The notes: generated from the letters alone by a model not told the origin. A stretch of 64,000 nucleotides of DNA from Talaromyces rugulosus (GCF_013368755.1 NC_049565.1:3348001-3412000), one strand, 5' to 3'; shown: positions 1 through 10,195, counted from the first letter of the stretch. Numbers and translations are program-made.

Positions 1-52
1 GTACGGGAACAGAAAAATTAAGTATTATACTAACTATATACAGCTAGTGTTT

Positions 53-73
53 CTTGGCATTAGGGTTTAGGAA
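53..73. repeat. 21-bp inverted repeat, left copy
   Basis: The 21 bases at 53-73 are the exact reverse complement of 5050-5070. The pair brackets about 5 kb holding a long-TIR element, a Tc1/mariner transposase and the ankyrin-deaminase gene. No target-site duplication is visible next to either copy, so whether these are transposon ends is undecided. Confidence 0.6.
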
Positions 74-381
74 CAAAGATCTCTGTGCAAAACCATAAAG
101 GACATTCCGGGCGCGACAGTACTCTGCAATCGAGAGTTCTAGCTGGCTTGCGTATACAGAGCTTGCCCAAAGATCAGTATCTTGATGTTGAATCGAGGAT
201 ACACCATGCTTCCAACCTGCCAGTTTGACAGGTAGGAGGCACGCCTAGACACGTGTTCAGGTGTGGGAGTAGAATCTTCTAGAAATGGTTTATTGTTTAC
301 CTGTATTATAGAATAAAATGTGTAACAATACCGTCAAGCGTAACTTTCGGATTAACATTATTACTGACCTAAGCCATATAT
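74..381. other. no gene; repeat remnants
   Basis: Apart from the R2 remnant (245-395) nothing codes here. The region lies between the left 21-bp repeat and the long-TIR element. Confidence 0.6.
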
Positions 382-395
382 ATACTAGCGTGTCT
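245..395 (+). repeat. diverged dispersed repeat (family R2), partial
   Basis: This stretch resembles 30770-30895: both start with ACACGTGTTCA, continue with a similar AT-rich block, and share GGATTAA(C/T)(A/G)TTATT. Its right part, with GCCATATATATACTAG, matches the reverse complement near 26780. It looks like an old, mutated copy of a dispersed element, perhaps a solo LTR or MITE. Confidence 0.4.
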
Positions 396-1562
396 CTGAT
401 CCCGTCTATAGTGTAGAGTAATGTTTATTTGATTGCCAAGCTGATTACGCAACTTATTGTACTGTAAAGGTAATCTCTAATATACTGTAGCATACTTGAA
501 ATTACATAGAAGGGACTATCCTAGCACCGAAAATTTCCCCAAGGTCCTATTTGAGCCTCACTTTCGTTGTTTTTGGTTTTTGAATTTTGGTTCTTTGTTT
601 TTTTTCGTGTTGTTTCACTTTGGTAAAAATTGCAGGTATTTTGCTCAGTGATTCCGTCACGGTGACTTCAAACTTATAACCTTGGAGGGTCTTGCCGGTA
701 ATCTCTCCGGCTTCAATCAGGGCATAGATCAGATCTTCTTTACTTGGGCCATCTTTTAGTCTTTTCGACCTGTAGAGAGGCGGATAGCTTTCACCAGACC
801 GAAGCTGCATTATTTGAGACTGTTAATGTATGATATTTGATCACTATGTTAATGAAATTCTTTAGCCTTGAGGATCCTTTATATAAGTGAACATTGAATC
901 AGAATAATTTTATTGATTATAAAAGTAGCCCTACAGTCATAAAACATAGGCCCTGCAGAATTTTATCAATTTTAATTTATGATACAGTCAGTTTTGAAAC
1001 TGCCTTAACTTTTTAACACTTTTTAACACTATCTTTGTCCTATTTTGCCCCATTTCTGTGGTATTGCTGCCTTGGGCTAGTGAATGTATGGTTGGTTTGA
1101 TGTCTATCACCACTATAAATGTATACCTGCTAACTATTTCTGAAATAGTCTAAGGCAGAAACTTCTTTTACTGGGGCACAATTGAACAAAGAGAGTGTAA
1201 AAAGGTGAAACCGGTGTCGAATTTACCTGTCAGAAAGTAAAACTATTGACGGGTCGCGTTTGGGCTATATTATACCTCACAATAACTTAGTGCTTGAACA
1301 TTTGAACAATGACCAATCCCCGCAGCCATACACTAGCCAATCATGTTCAAGAATACCCTCCACATCACACAGCAGGGTGCCACGCCAATGCCGCGTCGTC
1401 GACCATAGGTCTGCTTAGAAATCTTCAAGGAGAATTTGAAGACAACTAAATAAACCGAATCGAAGGTGTAGTACTACAGTACAGTAGGTTGCATAATCAG
1501 CTTGACAATCTAATAAACATTACTCTAAACTATAGACGGGAGCAAGGCTACGCTAGTGTATA
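382..1562. mobile_element. non-autonomous element with long terminal inverted repeats
   Basis: About 85 bases at 382-467 match, inverted and with roughly 85-90 percent identity, the segment 1475-1562; the core CCCGTCTATAGTxTAGAGTA is shared. The 1.2 kb between has no transposase. It holds only one small ORF and, at about 1150-1240, a diverged copy of the dispersed R1 repeat. It is best read as a MITE-like or internally deleted DNA transposon with nested repeats. Confidence 0.6.
547..810 (-). CDS. small hypothetical protein, 87 aa
   Basis: This ATG-initiated ORF lies inside the long-TIR element. The N-terminal half has mixed composition, with an acidic-hydrophobic helix-like stretch (SKEDLIYALIEAGE). 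The C-terminal 25 residues are almost all lysine, arginine, glutamine and threonine. No family is recognised. It could be a small element-encoded basic protein, a remnant of a longer gene, or a chance ORF. Confidence 0.25.
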   Translation of the reverse strand: MQLRSGESYPPLYRSKRLKDGPSKEDLIYALIEAGEITGKTLQGYKFEVTVTESLSKIPAIFTKVKQHEKKQRTKIQKPKTTKVRLK

Positions 1563-1745
1563 AGTAGCTAGTGCCGGAACAATTCTGCATTCTGTAATTT
1601 TGCTTTGTAGTATTAGATGGTTATGGAACAGATACGCTTGTAAATTACCTGTATTACTATCTAGAACTTTATGACTCATCACAATCCGGAGTTCAATCTC
1701 CAAAGCGAGACAACATGAGACCGTTCTAGAGTACATTATCATAAC

Positions 1746-2723
1746 ATGGCACCAAGACTTGCACTATCAGAAATTCAACTCATCTGTGATATGTTGAGTA
1801 GCAATGGGGTCACAATACCAGAGATTGCCAGCGCTGTTAAATGTAGCCGACAATCAGTTTATTACATACAATCAAACCTGGAACAATTTGGTAGCGCCAG
1901 GGCCCCGCTGGTTCGGGCTGGTCGACCACGTATCATCACGCCCGTGGTGTTGGAAGCCCTTTGTGATTACCTCATCGAAAAGCCTACTTTATATTTACAT
2001 GAGATGGCTATCTTCCTATGGGATGAGTTCAACATATGTGTGACAACAAGCAGCATCAGCAAGGCCCTTACCTCGATTGGTTGGTCGAAGAAGACAGCAC
2101 GAAATAAGGCGAAGGAGCGCAATCAGGACTTGCGAGATGAATATAGATATTATATCTCTGATTTTCAACTTGATCAGCTGGTCTTTGTGGATGAATCTGG
2201 ATGTGATAAACGTGTAGGGTTTAGACGAACCGGCTGGTCCCCTCTCGGTTTAACACCCTTGCAGATATGCAAATTCCATCGTGAACAACGTCATCAAATT
2301 TTGCCTGCTTACGCCCAAGATGGTATAGTGTTCTCTAAAATCTTCCAGGGGTCCACGGATGCTGCTATATTCGAAGATTTCATCAAGCAACTACTTCAAC
2401 ATTGTGGAAAATGGCCGGAACCAAAATCAGTTCTCATCATGGATAACGCATCTTTTCATCGCTCGGATCGAATAGAGGATATATGTGCGATCGCAGGTGT
2501 TAAGCTGGTATATTTACCACCATACTCACCAGACTTAAATCCAATTGAAGAGTTCTTCGCTGAACTTAAAGCATTTATCAAGCGGAATTGGAAAGTCTTT
2601 GAAGAGGACCCCGATCAAGATTTCAGTGGCTTCTTAGAATGGTGTGTAGATACAGTCGGTGCGCGAGAAGATAGCGCGAAAGGTCATTTCCGGCACGCTG
2701 GTCTAATACTAGATGAGACGTGA
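1746..2723 (+). CDS. Tc1/mariner (IS630-type) transposase, copy 1
   Basis: This 325-aa protein is full length for the family, intronless and without internal stops. Residues about 8-70 form the helix-turn-helix DNA-binding part. The catalytic DDE domain shows D149 in VFVDESG, D233 in MDNASFH and E268 in NPIEEFF, with 34 residues between the last two (DD34E). It would cut and paste its element at TA dinucleotides in the nucleus. Three other large copies (5297, 9191, 33864) and a fragment (51665) lie in the window; the protein is closest by eye to the copy at 33864. Clear terminal inverted repeats were not found next to the gene, so mobility is uncertain although the ORF is intact. Confidence 0.9.
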   Translation: MAPRLALSEIQLICDMLSSNGVTIPEIASAVKCSRQSVYYIQSNLEQFGSARAPLVRAGRPRIITPVVLEALCDYLIEKPTLYLHEMAIFLWDEFNICVTTSSISKALTSIGWSKKTARNKAKERNQDLRDEYRYYISDFQLDQLVFVDESGCDKRVGFRRTGWSPLGLTPLQICKFHREQRHQILPAYAQDGIVFSKIFQGSTDAAIFEDFIKQLLQHCGKWPEPKSVLIMDNASFHRSDRIEDICAIAGVKLVYLPPYSPDLNPIEEFFAELKAFIKRNWKVFEEDPDQDFSGFLEWCVDTVGAREDSAKGHFRHAGLILDET

Positions 2724-2940
2724 GTTAGGTGTTGGTTCATTAATCATATAATCATGTACCATGAGAGACCTTGCATGCAACTATTATATGTCGTCTCTTT
2801 CATGGCCTGAGCAATTTTTTTACATTATGTCATTATGGAGCACGTTAGTTATGCCTGAAATCGGCTTTATCTTCAGTTATAAAAAGAGTTGAATATGTTA
2901 CGTAGTAGTACTGCATCTGAAACTAGGAACCTACTTTTGA

Positions 2941-4704
2941 TCATTGAGTACACTCATGAAGTTCGATCGAAAGACCGAAGAAATGATTGACCCTGCCTTG
3001 AAATAGCAAGCAGTCCGGACAGATTTTATGATTGGGTGCGCTTATGAAAATGGCTGCCCGACTCAACTTGTGTTTTCGTGTCATTTTTGATATGCGGTTG
3101 AGGCGGCTCTGGACAGTTTTATCATGTTCACATAGTCGTATCTGATGTTCTCGAGCCCTAATCGCCTTCACACCAGACCTGTTTTCGAGGGGAGCACATT
3201 TTTTATTCAGGCTTTTAATTTTTTCCTTTAGCCGTTCAACCAATTCCGCATCGTACTCCTCTCCAAGTAGTCGATCATCTTTATCAAAAAGCTCGTTTTC
3301 CAATTCCCTTTTTTCTTGTTCAAGGCGAAAGAGACGGTTGGGGTCGGGCTGCATTGCCACCATATCTACAATTTCAGATTCTAGACGCGCTATTTCCGTA
3401 TCAAAGCGCGGATCCAGAGTTGTATCTTCTGGTAGAAAAACATGCCGGTCAAGGAAATAAGCGATCAACTGTTTCTCGGCGTGGGATGATTGAAACTTTC
3501 CTGGTATTCCTTGGTCGTTGATAGAATCAGCAGACAAGTTATGGCCAACAATCGCTGCTAGTTCCAACACTCTTCCCGTCCAGTCCCTGCCGCTCACTCT
3601 TGTTGAAGGCCACTCCGAATGACTCCATCCGCTCATTGCCGCTATAGTTGGAAAAGGGCTGCCCCTTTCTAGTACGGCTATTGTTTTTCTGCGAGTCGAT
3701 ATGGGATACTCTCTAATTGGACCACAATGAATGATTGAGTGGCCATCAGGAGATCTACTGAAGGAATGATATGTCCTTTCCAGCAAATGTGGTTGGAGGT
3801 CAGTTCTCATTTGTGAGTTTCCCCCAAGTATCCGTGCAATCTCCCGCCGGTCAGTATCTCGACTAATAACATCTTCCTTGTAAACGGGTTCAGTGGATGG
3901 ATCACCCCACATTCCACCTGCTTTGATATGTCTCTCTTTCTGGTTTCGTCGGGTTGGCTGGGCAAGGTCAAGGGCTCTCTGATTCTTGACGTCATGCAAG
4001 TATCGATTAGCACCTCGAGAGAGGAGTATCTTTACTGTCTCCAATCTACCCCAAAGGGCTGCCTCCATGAGCGCAGTTCTTTCGTCTTTATTCGTGGCGT
4101 TAATTTCAGCGCCATGATCGAGAAGAAGAGAAACCATGGATGAGTTCTTCTCTTGTGAAGCCATGGTCAGACACGTATCTCCGTTGCGATTGTGCCCGCG
4201 AAGAAAGATCAATTTATCAGATGCTTCGTCTAGGTATTTCTTCACTTCGGATATGTGGCCACTGACACAATCTGATATGGCAAAGATAATGCGACGCTCT
4301 TCCCAGGTTTCTTCACCATTGAGTTGAATGGTGATTGTCTCTGTAGAATCGTCAAAAGAACTCTCGTACGTTTGAGACCCGTTTGATGTGTCCGATATGT
4401 TCATATTAGAAAATTCGCCCAGCAAAGACATCTCTTCCTCAGACTCGTCATTTAAATATTGAATAGTGCGGGTATTGACAAAACGCGCTTTGACTTTATC
4501 GATCTCGTACGCAACAGGAAAATTAAGTCGATATGGAGGTCGTGAAAAACCACAGTGTGGTATACGTGTCACGCTTTCGTATGTAAGTGTCGCGTTTTCG
4601 CGTTCCACGAAACCATGACGGTGGAGTTCTTCGCAGTAGGGGCAGCTGATACAAACATCCGTATCAGTCCACCAAACAACGTCGGCCGAAGGGAAGGTTT
4701 CCAT
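2941..4704 (-). CDS. ankyrin-repeat protein with C-terminal DYW-like nucleic-acid deaminase domain
   Basis: The 587-aa single-exon protein has an N-terminal cysteine-rich stretch (C18, C21, C24 with nearby histidines). About two ankyrin repeats follow at residues 170-255, with GDTCLTMA and RTALMEAALWGR. The C-terminal half is a deaminase-fold domain: HAE (H408, E410) supplies a zinc ligand and the proton shuttle, and CPDC (C562, C565) supplies the other zinc ligands. A long charged coiled coil (about 430-530) is inserted between them. The zinc motifs and the ending C-terminal to CxxC resemble the DYW deaminases of plant PPR editing factors. Ankyrin-fused members in ascomycetes were noted in comparative work on the deaminase fold. 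The substrate is unknown; RNA editing, DNA mutation of invaders or an effector role are possibilities. The gene is flanked by transposable DNA and 21-bp inverted repeats. Confidence 0.8.
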   Translation of the reverse strand: METFPSADVVWWTDTDVCISCPYCEELHRHGFVERENATLTYESVTRIPHCGFSRPPYRLNFPVAYEIDKVKARFVNTRTIQYLNDESEEEMSLLGEFSNMNISDTSNGSQTYESSFDDSTETITIQLNGEETWEERRIIFAISDCVSGHISEVKKYLDEASDKLIFLRGHNRNGDTCLTMASQEKNSSMVSLLLDHGAEINATNKDERTALMEAALWGRLETVKILLSRGANRYLHDVKNQRALDLAQPTRRNQKERHIKAGGMWGDPSTEPVYKEDVISRDTDRREIARILGGNSQMRTDLQPHLLERTYHSFSRSPDGHSIIHCGPIREYPISTRRKTIAVLERGSPFPTIAAMSGWSHSEWPSTRVSGRDWTGRVLELAAIVGHNLSADSINDQGIPGKFQSSHAEKQLIAYFLDRHVFLPEDTTLDPRFDTEIARLESEIVDMVAMQPDPNRLFRLEQEKRELENELFDKDDRLLGEEYDAELVERLKEKIKSLNKKCAPLENRSGVKAIRAREHQIRLCEHDKTVQSRLNRISKMTRKHKLSRAAIFISAPNHKICPDCLLFQGRVNHFFGLSIELHECTQ

Positions 4705-5049
4705 GCCGGATATTCCCTTTGCTAGTTTCGGATATTGTTCGTATTTTCTTTCCTGGATACTCTAGTAAATTTTGAATCAACTGAGAATGCGGCAAATCAG
4801 TGACGATCGGGGTGGAGGGAATATTTTCCTTGATAATAGATGATGTCACTTAATGAGGTTAAAGCTATCCGGTGACCTAGTCGCGGCAAGTGAGTTAATC
4901 CGAAACCCGAAAATGGAGCTAGACCATCCGTCTCCAACAACAATACATTCTTAACACTAAGACTGAACGCACTTGAAAACAGAGCACTTAGAAATTGGTG
5001 GTACACTATCTTGCAAAACTGGCGTCCACATCAAAAGCTGTATTTACAA

Positions 5050-5070
5050 TTCCTAAACCCTAATGCCAAG
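5050..5070. repeat. 21-bp inverted repeat, right copy
   Basis: This is the exact reverse complement of 53-73. It lies about 350 bases upstream of the deaminase start codon and 230 bases before transposase copy 2. Confidence 0.6.
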
Positions 5071-5296
5071 ACAAGCTAAACCCCTTTTGATATTTCTCCG
5101 AGATTGTTTGATACGAGGATCGTAAGTTAGCGGTATCATAAATACAATTACCGAAACTTTCGTTGTTAGGTGTTTTAATGATGCGAAAGATTTTAAACAC
5201 GTGGCTTCTGGACACGTGTATCCTGCAATCTACCCCAGATTCTCCGGCAGAGATCCTCCCGGAAGATCTGTGGATCATCCTCGTAAGGCAAGCCTC

Positions 5297-6129
5297 ATGG
5301 GACGTAACCTCGACGCGTCGACCTTACAACTAATCCATGACATGATATTAAGTAATGACCTGACTACCTCCAAGATTGCCGAGGCTGCTGAGTGCAGTGA
5401 GCGTACGATTAGAAGAATACGCTTTAACCTGCGTCTGTTCGGTAACGTGAAAGCACCTCTAAACCCAGGCGGCCGGCCACGAAGTCTTCCGCCAGTTATG
5501 GTGAAAGCAGTATGCGATTATTTAGTCGAAAAGCCTCATTTATATCTTGATGAGGTGGCTCTTCGTTTATATGAAGATTTTGGTAAAGAAGTCACGGAGT
5601 GCAGTATTAGCCGTGCGCTTAAACGCGAAGGTTGGTCAAAGAAGAAATCGAAGCAACAAGCACGAGAGCGTAATTCCGACTTACGTGATGACTACTTTCA
5701 CACAATCTCAAATTATTACTCTTATCAGCTCCTCTTCGTTGATGAAACGGGCTGTGACAAGCGGATAGGAATAAGAAGGACAGCATGGTCTCCACTTGGT
5801 ACTAGCCCAGTTCAGATTACCAAGTTCCATCGTGATAAGCGGTATCATATCCTTCCAGCATACTCCCAGGATGGCATACTTTTCTATCAGATCTTCCAAG
5901 GATCAACCGATGCTTCACTCTTTGAGGATTTTATTGAAAAGCTTCTTCATCACTGCAACCCATACCCTGGCCCCAACTCTGTTATTGTCATGGATAACGC
6001 ATCTTTTCATCACTCTGAGAAAATTAAGCAACTATGCTCACAGGCCAGAGTTCACTTAGTGTACTTACCAGAGAGCAAAGCGCTGAGGGACATTTCCGGA
6101 ATGCTGGTTTGAGAATCGAACGGCGTTGA
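5297..6129 (+). pseudogene. Tc1/mariner transposase, copy 2, internally deleted
   Basis: The ORF starts at ATG 5297 and reads as a normal transposase through the helix-turn-helix and the first two catalytic aspartates (LFVDETG and VMDNASFH). After LVYLP (about 6069) the segment carrying PYSPDLNPIEEFF and the following 55 or so residues is missing. The sequence jumps to the family's C-terminal SAEGHFRNAGL, but out of frame, ending at 6112; the remnant tail frame runs to 6129. The third catalytic residue (E) is therefore lost and the enzyme cannot be active. The upstream GAGATCCTCCCGGA is shared with the flank of copy 4 (33864), placing the two in one subfamily. Confidence 0.85.
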
Positions 6130-6304
6130 CAGACGAAGTATACTTGCATGCCATCCATTTTCGTGACACTGTATTACATTCTTACAGCCACATACGAAAA
6201 CATCATGAGACAATATCTTTTCATATAATCAGACTAGGCAGGATAAATGGAGTTGTCAACATACAAGGGAAAGTGGAGTTCAAAGGTAAAAATGGGTACA
6301 GTAC

Positions 6305-6735
6305 AGAGACATTCGAAACCTCCTTCATGAAAAACACACTCCTTGATTATTTTGCCCCACTGCCAAGACTGCCTACTTGGGTTCAGTATTTTTCAGAGTT
6401 CTACAAGATATGTTTTGTTCTGTTTATAACCTGTTTTAAAACACTAAACTACTATAGGCTAGTCTACCTAATGAATATGGGGTGTAATTTCAAAAATATG
6501 GCAAACAAGTATTTACCAACACGTTTATATTATAAAGAGTATTATACTAACTATTTTGGGTATAGTTTAAAATTCATTTTGTAGAAGTGGGGCAAATTTG
6601 AATAAGGGACTATGTTCAAGCATGAAGCATGTTTTGGGTTTTGCACTTTATTTTGAACGACTTCGAAACCTCCTTCATTTTTCCACAACTTTCTCTTTTA
6701 ATTTTGCCCCACAGCCAATATCATCTAACTGTATT
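6305..6735 (+). repeat. dispersed repeat R1, full unit (about 430 bp)
   Basis: The unit begins CAGAGACATTCGAAACCTCC and carries a second direct copy of the same end at about 6662, each followed 30-40 bases on by TTTTGCCCCAC. The whole unit is repeated, inverted and diverged, at 25650-26078. It has no coding capacity beyond chance ORFs. The 5' edge follows GTA, consistent with a TA target, but this is not proven. Confidence 0.7.
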
Positions 6736-7101
6736 TGGTTAGGTTGCGGTTTTTCATGTTTGTAAGTAGTTTGAAATATTTACCTAATTACGATACCTTA
6801 CACCTCTTGTCCCGGTTATGTCGGAGGGTTTTACTGACCCCACAGTGACGTGAAAACTCGGAATGTAACCAGCCTCGTTATCCCGTCTTATTTCTACTAC
6901 TCCATTCATATGCACATGTCATCTAACAAGTTGTTTAACTATTACCCTTCCTTCTAGTTTCGAGATGAAACAAAAATGATCACGGAACATAGCACTATGG
7001 CCTGCCAGGTGTTTGAACCCTTATCAATCTTTATGCAACAAAAATTTCAACAGCTAACTAAAAGCATAAGGTCAAGAAAACAAAGAAAGATGCAAGAAAC
7101 A
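6736..7101. other. no gene seen
   Basis: AT-rich spacer between an R1 unit and the 457-aa gene's 3' end. No ORF with coding character or RNA gene was recognised. Confidence 0.5.
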
Positions 7102-8475
7102 TCATAATGATTGACTGGTTGCACTTTCGAACTCTCTCCTTCTTGGTCGAACCTTCTCTACATAGAATTTGATGTCTCGCGCATACTGTTCTATCAAGCC
7201 TTTTTTAATATTATGGCCATCATAAACCGCTGGGCCCTTCCTATACAGCAAGTCAAGATCAAGGCCTTGTTCCAAAGCGATAGCGCCGCAACGTTGAAAG
7301 CCGTCTCTCCAAGAGTCACTTCTCGCTTGAGATATCTGCCATTCTGTATAGTCAATGACAGCGTCATCCCTGCATCCCTGCACATTCAAACAATCTGTTG
7401 AGTTGGATCTTGTTGGTGTTGCAGAGGTTGATGCTTCTCCTGCTGCCATTTGATGAGCAGCTGACGAAGATGGTGTGGGTAAAACATTAGTGATACTAAT
7501 CGGGGGATAGGACGCAGCTCGATGGTGAGAATTTTTGGATTGGTTTTGCCGTTGCTCTGCCGCGGCCATTATCTCTTGGCGGATAAAGTCAGGTACGTCT
7601 TCATGACTCGATATTTTGCCACGTTGCTCCACATATCGAACCATGATTTCCAGATGGCGGGGTCCAAGTTTGTAATGCATCTTATCTTTTGGATCACGCC
7701 AGCAATGTGGACCCAAACGACATGGGGGCCCTGGACACCGCATTAGGTCATATACCCTCTCCCAGGCAGAAGGCCGACCCAACGAATTTTCCTCGGCACG
7801 TATGTGCGCGGCACGGTCCGCTTGCAAATGCTGACTTGCCGACGAGCCTCCCCTTTTATTGACTCGCCCTCGATGATTGGTTGATAACTGATTATTACTG
7901 CCATTGTAGTTGACAGTGATCTGGACCCGCAGTTGCATGCCCGCATACAACTCTGCCCATTCGATTAATTGGCTCTCTACAACGTGCCAGTCAATCTTGA
8001 GTTTCGGAAATTGTCTGATCAACTTTATTTTGTTTCTATAACCACGCTCATCCACCAAAACCATGAGATTTGTGTTCACGATTTGCAGCATTTTATCCGG
8101 AAAGTTATCGGCCAAAAGTTTGTCGATCTTTGGTTTGAGATATGACTCCCAGAATTCTCTTGGTTTCATCTCTGAATCCTCTGTTTCGTGTAGCACCGGA
8201 CGCTTGTTCAAGGTGGCTTTCCACTCGACTGCATAATGGACAGCAAAGTTATCCGACTGGAGGAGTGGAGGGACAGAGAATTGCGACTGTGACTCGGCTT
8301 GAAGGGAGCTATGATGATCAGTGAATGAGGTATTCGACGCAGCTGAACTGAGAAAGCCAGGTGTTGGTGCCTGCCACACCGGGGTGCTCGCTTCAGTCTG
8401 CCACTGACTGAAGTTATTCCAGTCCTCTTGGAGATCATACGATGTTTCGCGGGAATCGAAGGCATTCTGGGTCAT
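7102..8475 (-). CDS. uncharacterised fungal protein, 457 aa, with CxGPxCRxGxHC motif
   Basis: This intronless ORF has low-complexity serine/glutamine-rich ends and a conserved-looking core. An N-terminal module around residues 80-125 (YAVEWKATLN, KPREFWESYLKPKI) is followed by a motif near residue 247, CPGPPCRLGPHCW, whose cysteines and histidine could bind zinc, and then a helix-rich stretch (HLEIMVRYVEQRG). A truncated relative of the N-terminal module lies at 40616-40924, so this is a small dispersed gene family in repeat-rich DNA. No enzyme signature is visible. It may be an accessory or element-associated gene; function unknown. Confidence 0.6.
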   Translation of the reverse strand: MTQNAFDSRETSYDLQEDWNNFSQWQTEASTPVWQAPTPGFLSSAASNTSFTDHHSSLQAESQSQFSVPPLLQSDNFAVHYAVEWKATLNKRPVLHETEDSEMKPREFWESYLKPKIDKLLADNFPDKMLQIVNTNLMVLVDERGYRNKIKLIRQFPKLKIDWHVVESQLIEWAELYAGMQLRVQITVNYNGSNNQLSTNHRGRVNKRGGSSASQHLQADRAAHIRAEENSLGRPSAWERVYDLMRCPGPPCRLGPHCWRDPKDKMHYKLGPRHLEIMVRYVEQRGKISSHEDVPDFIRQEIMAAAEQRQNQSKNSHHRAASYPPISITNVLPTPSSSAAHQMAAGEASTSATPTRSNSTDCLNVQGCRDDAVIDYTEWQISQARSDSWRDGFQRCGAIALEQGLDLDLLYRKGPAVYDGHNIKKGLIEQYARDIKFYVEKVRPRRREFESATSQSL

Positions 8476-9190
8476 TTTGGATCATCCTAGTAATCAAAAG
8501 CATCTTGTCAGCTCGAGCCAGTGTAACAAAAAGAAGGGTGGCCGTGGTATCTCTTGATCGAGCCTCGAAAAAACACTTGCCAGATCGAATCACCAGCTGG
8601 AGACTCCCAGGTGCTCTGGACCACACGGCGCTCCAAAAAGACCACTAGATTGCTAGCGATATCTCATGGCCCATCAAACAGAAAGTCAAGCATGCGTATA
8701 GACAGAAGTGCTAGCTGTTACCAGGTCATTTCGGCCTTCTCTGAATCAAGTCTGCCAAGCGAAAGGGTCGACGCTAGTCCAGGTCTGTCAACCTCATTGG
8801 CTAGGAATGTTCTGGCAAAAGCCACCTGATCACGTGATTATGACGTCGTGAGTCAACTCCCGAGCCATCTCTACATTCACGAGCGAAATTTCAGTATACC
8901 GTACCAGGTCATTAATCTATCAATGCCACGGAAACGCGTCTCCAAGCTATGTTAAGAACTGCATGAGACTTTTTAGCCTCAAAGCTAATTCGGCGGGGTA
9001 CGCCATGCGAACTTTATACTTTAGTGTGGTAAACGGGTGCTGCGGGGAAAAACCATCTTCTAGCCTATCTTAGATATGGTTCTATGACTTAACGAGACCA
9101 ACCAAGATAGTCTACCATGTGATTCGCTTCTGATCTGCATAAATAAATTGAAACTTAGACGCTAGGACTGCTTTTTCTTAACAACCTATT
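8476..9190. other. no gene; promoter side of the 457-aa gene
   Basis: Contains only short overlapping ORFs on both strands and a GATCACGTGAT palindrome at about 8828. This palindrome holds CACGTG, a possible E-box-type site; function unproven. Confidence 0.4.
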
Positions 9191-10195
9191 CTACGCCTGA
9201 GATGATGAGCTCTCAACGGCTGGAGTATCTTCAACCTCGATTCCCGCGTGTCTGAAATGGCCCTCTGCGCTCTGCATCTTGGAACCAACCATATGAACAC
9301 ACCAGTCTAGAAAGGTATCGAAACCTTGGCGTGGATCGTTCTCATATATACTCCATTGCTTTTTGATAAAAGCCTTCAGCTCCGCGAACATCTCCTCAAT
9401 CGGATTGAGATCTGGAGAGTAAGGCGGCAAATATTCCAACTTCACCCCTGCTTCTGAACACAGCTGTTGGAGCCGAGCTGTCCGATGGAACGATGCATTA
9501 TCCATTACTAGGACAGACTTTGGATCTGGGTATTTATTGCAGTGTTGCAAAAGCTGCTTCACAAAGTCTTCAAAGGCTGCAGCATCAGTAGACCCTTGAT
9601 ACACACGTGCAAAAATGATTCCATCTTGAGCATACGCGGGTAAAATCTGATACCTTTGCTCTCTTCGAAATTGAGAAATCTGGACTGGCGTCACGCCAAT
9701 CGGAGACCAGGCGGTGCGTCGGAACCCAACTCGTCTATCGCACCCCGATTCGTCAATGTACACGAGATGATATGAACGATACTCCGATAAGCGATGGAGG
9801 TAATAATCTCGCAAATCGGCGTTTCGTTCCTTCGCTACTTGGCGAGATACTTTTCTAGACCAACCAGCTCTAGCCAAAGCCCGTTGAACGCTGGATTCTG
9901 TGACGACAATGCCTAGTACATCGTATAGGTATACCACCATCTCATCAATATATAACCCTGGTTTGTCCAATAACTTGTCGCAGAGCAATTCTAGCATGGC
10001 TGGTGTTATCGAAGGCGGTCGACCTCCACGATTCGCAGGGGCTCTGGTTGTGCCGTAGCGTCGCAGGTTTGACCTGATGTTGAAAACGGATCGCTCGCTA
10101 CATTTAGCTGCTTTTACAATTTCGGGGTTCTTTATCCCACCTTGGATCATGCCATGGATCATGTCGTGCTGCCAATCGGCCAGATGGGGGGCCAT
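9191..10195 (-). CDS. Tc1/mariner (IS630-type) transposase, copy 3
   Basis: The 334-aa intact ORF has the same architecture as the other copies: N-terminal helix-turn-helix, then catalytic DDE residues in VYIDESG, VMDNASFH and NPIEEMF with DD34E spacing. It differs from copies 1 and 4 at many residues and ends in a serine-rich tail, so it belongs to a separate subfamily. No stop or frameshift is seen, so it could encode an active enzyme. Terminal inverted repeats could not be delimited by eye in the 300 bases on either side. Confidence 0.88.
   Translation of the reverse strand: MAPHLADWQHDMIHGMIQGGIKNPEIVKAAKCSERSVFNIRSNLRRYGTTRAPANRGGRPPSITPAMLELLCDKLLDKPGLYIDEMVVYLYDVLGIVVTESSVQRALARAGWSRKVSRQVAKERNADLRDYYLHRLSEYRSYHLVYIDESGCDRRVGFRRTAWSPIGVTPVQISQFRREQRYQILPAYAQDGIIFARVYQGSTDAAAFEDFVKQLLQHCNKYPDPKSVLVMDNASFHRTARLQQLCSEAGVKLEYLPPYSPDLNPIEEMFAELKAFIKKQWSIYENDPRQGFDTFLDWCVHMVGSKMQSAEGHFRHAGIEVEDTPAVESSSSQA

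Noticed and set aside
53..73. TTAGGG inside the 21-bp repeat as telomeric DNA
   Set aside because: Only one TTAGGG unit is present; no tandem array.
5201..5296. N-terminal extension of transposase copy 2 from a GTG codon
   Set aside because: The 32 added residues have no counterpart in the other copies; ATG 5297 matches the family start.
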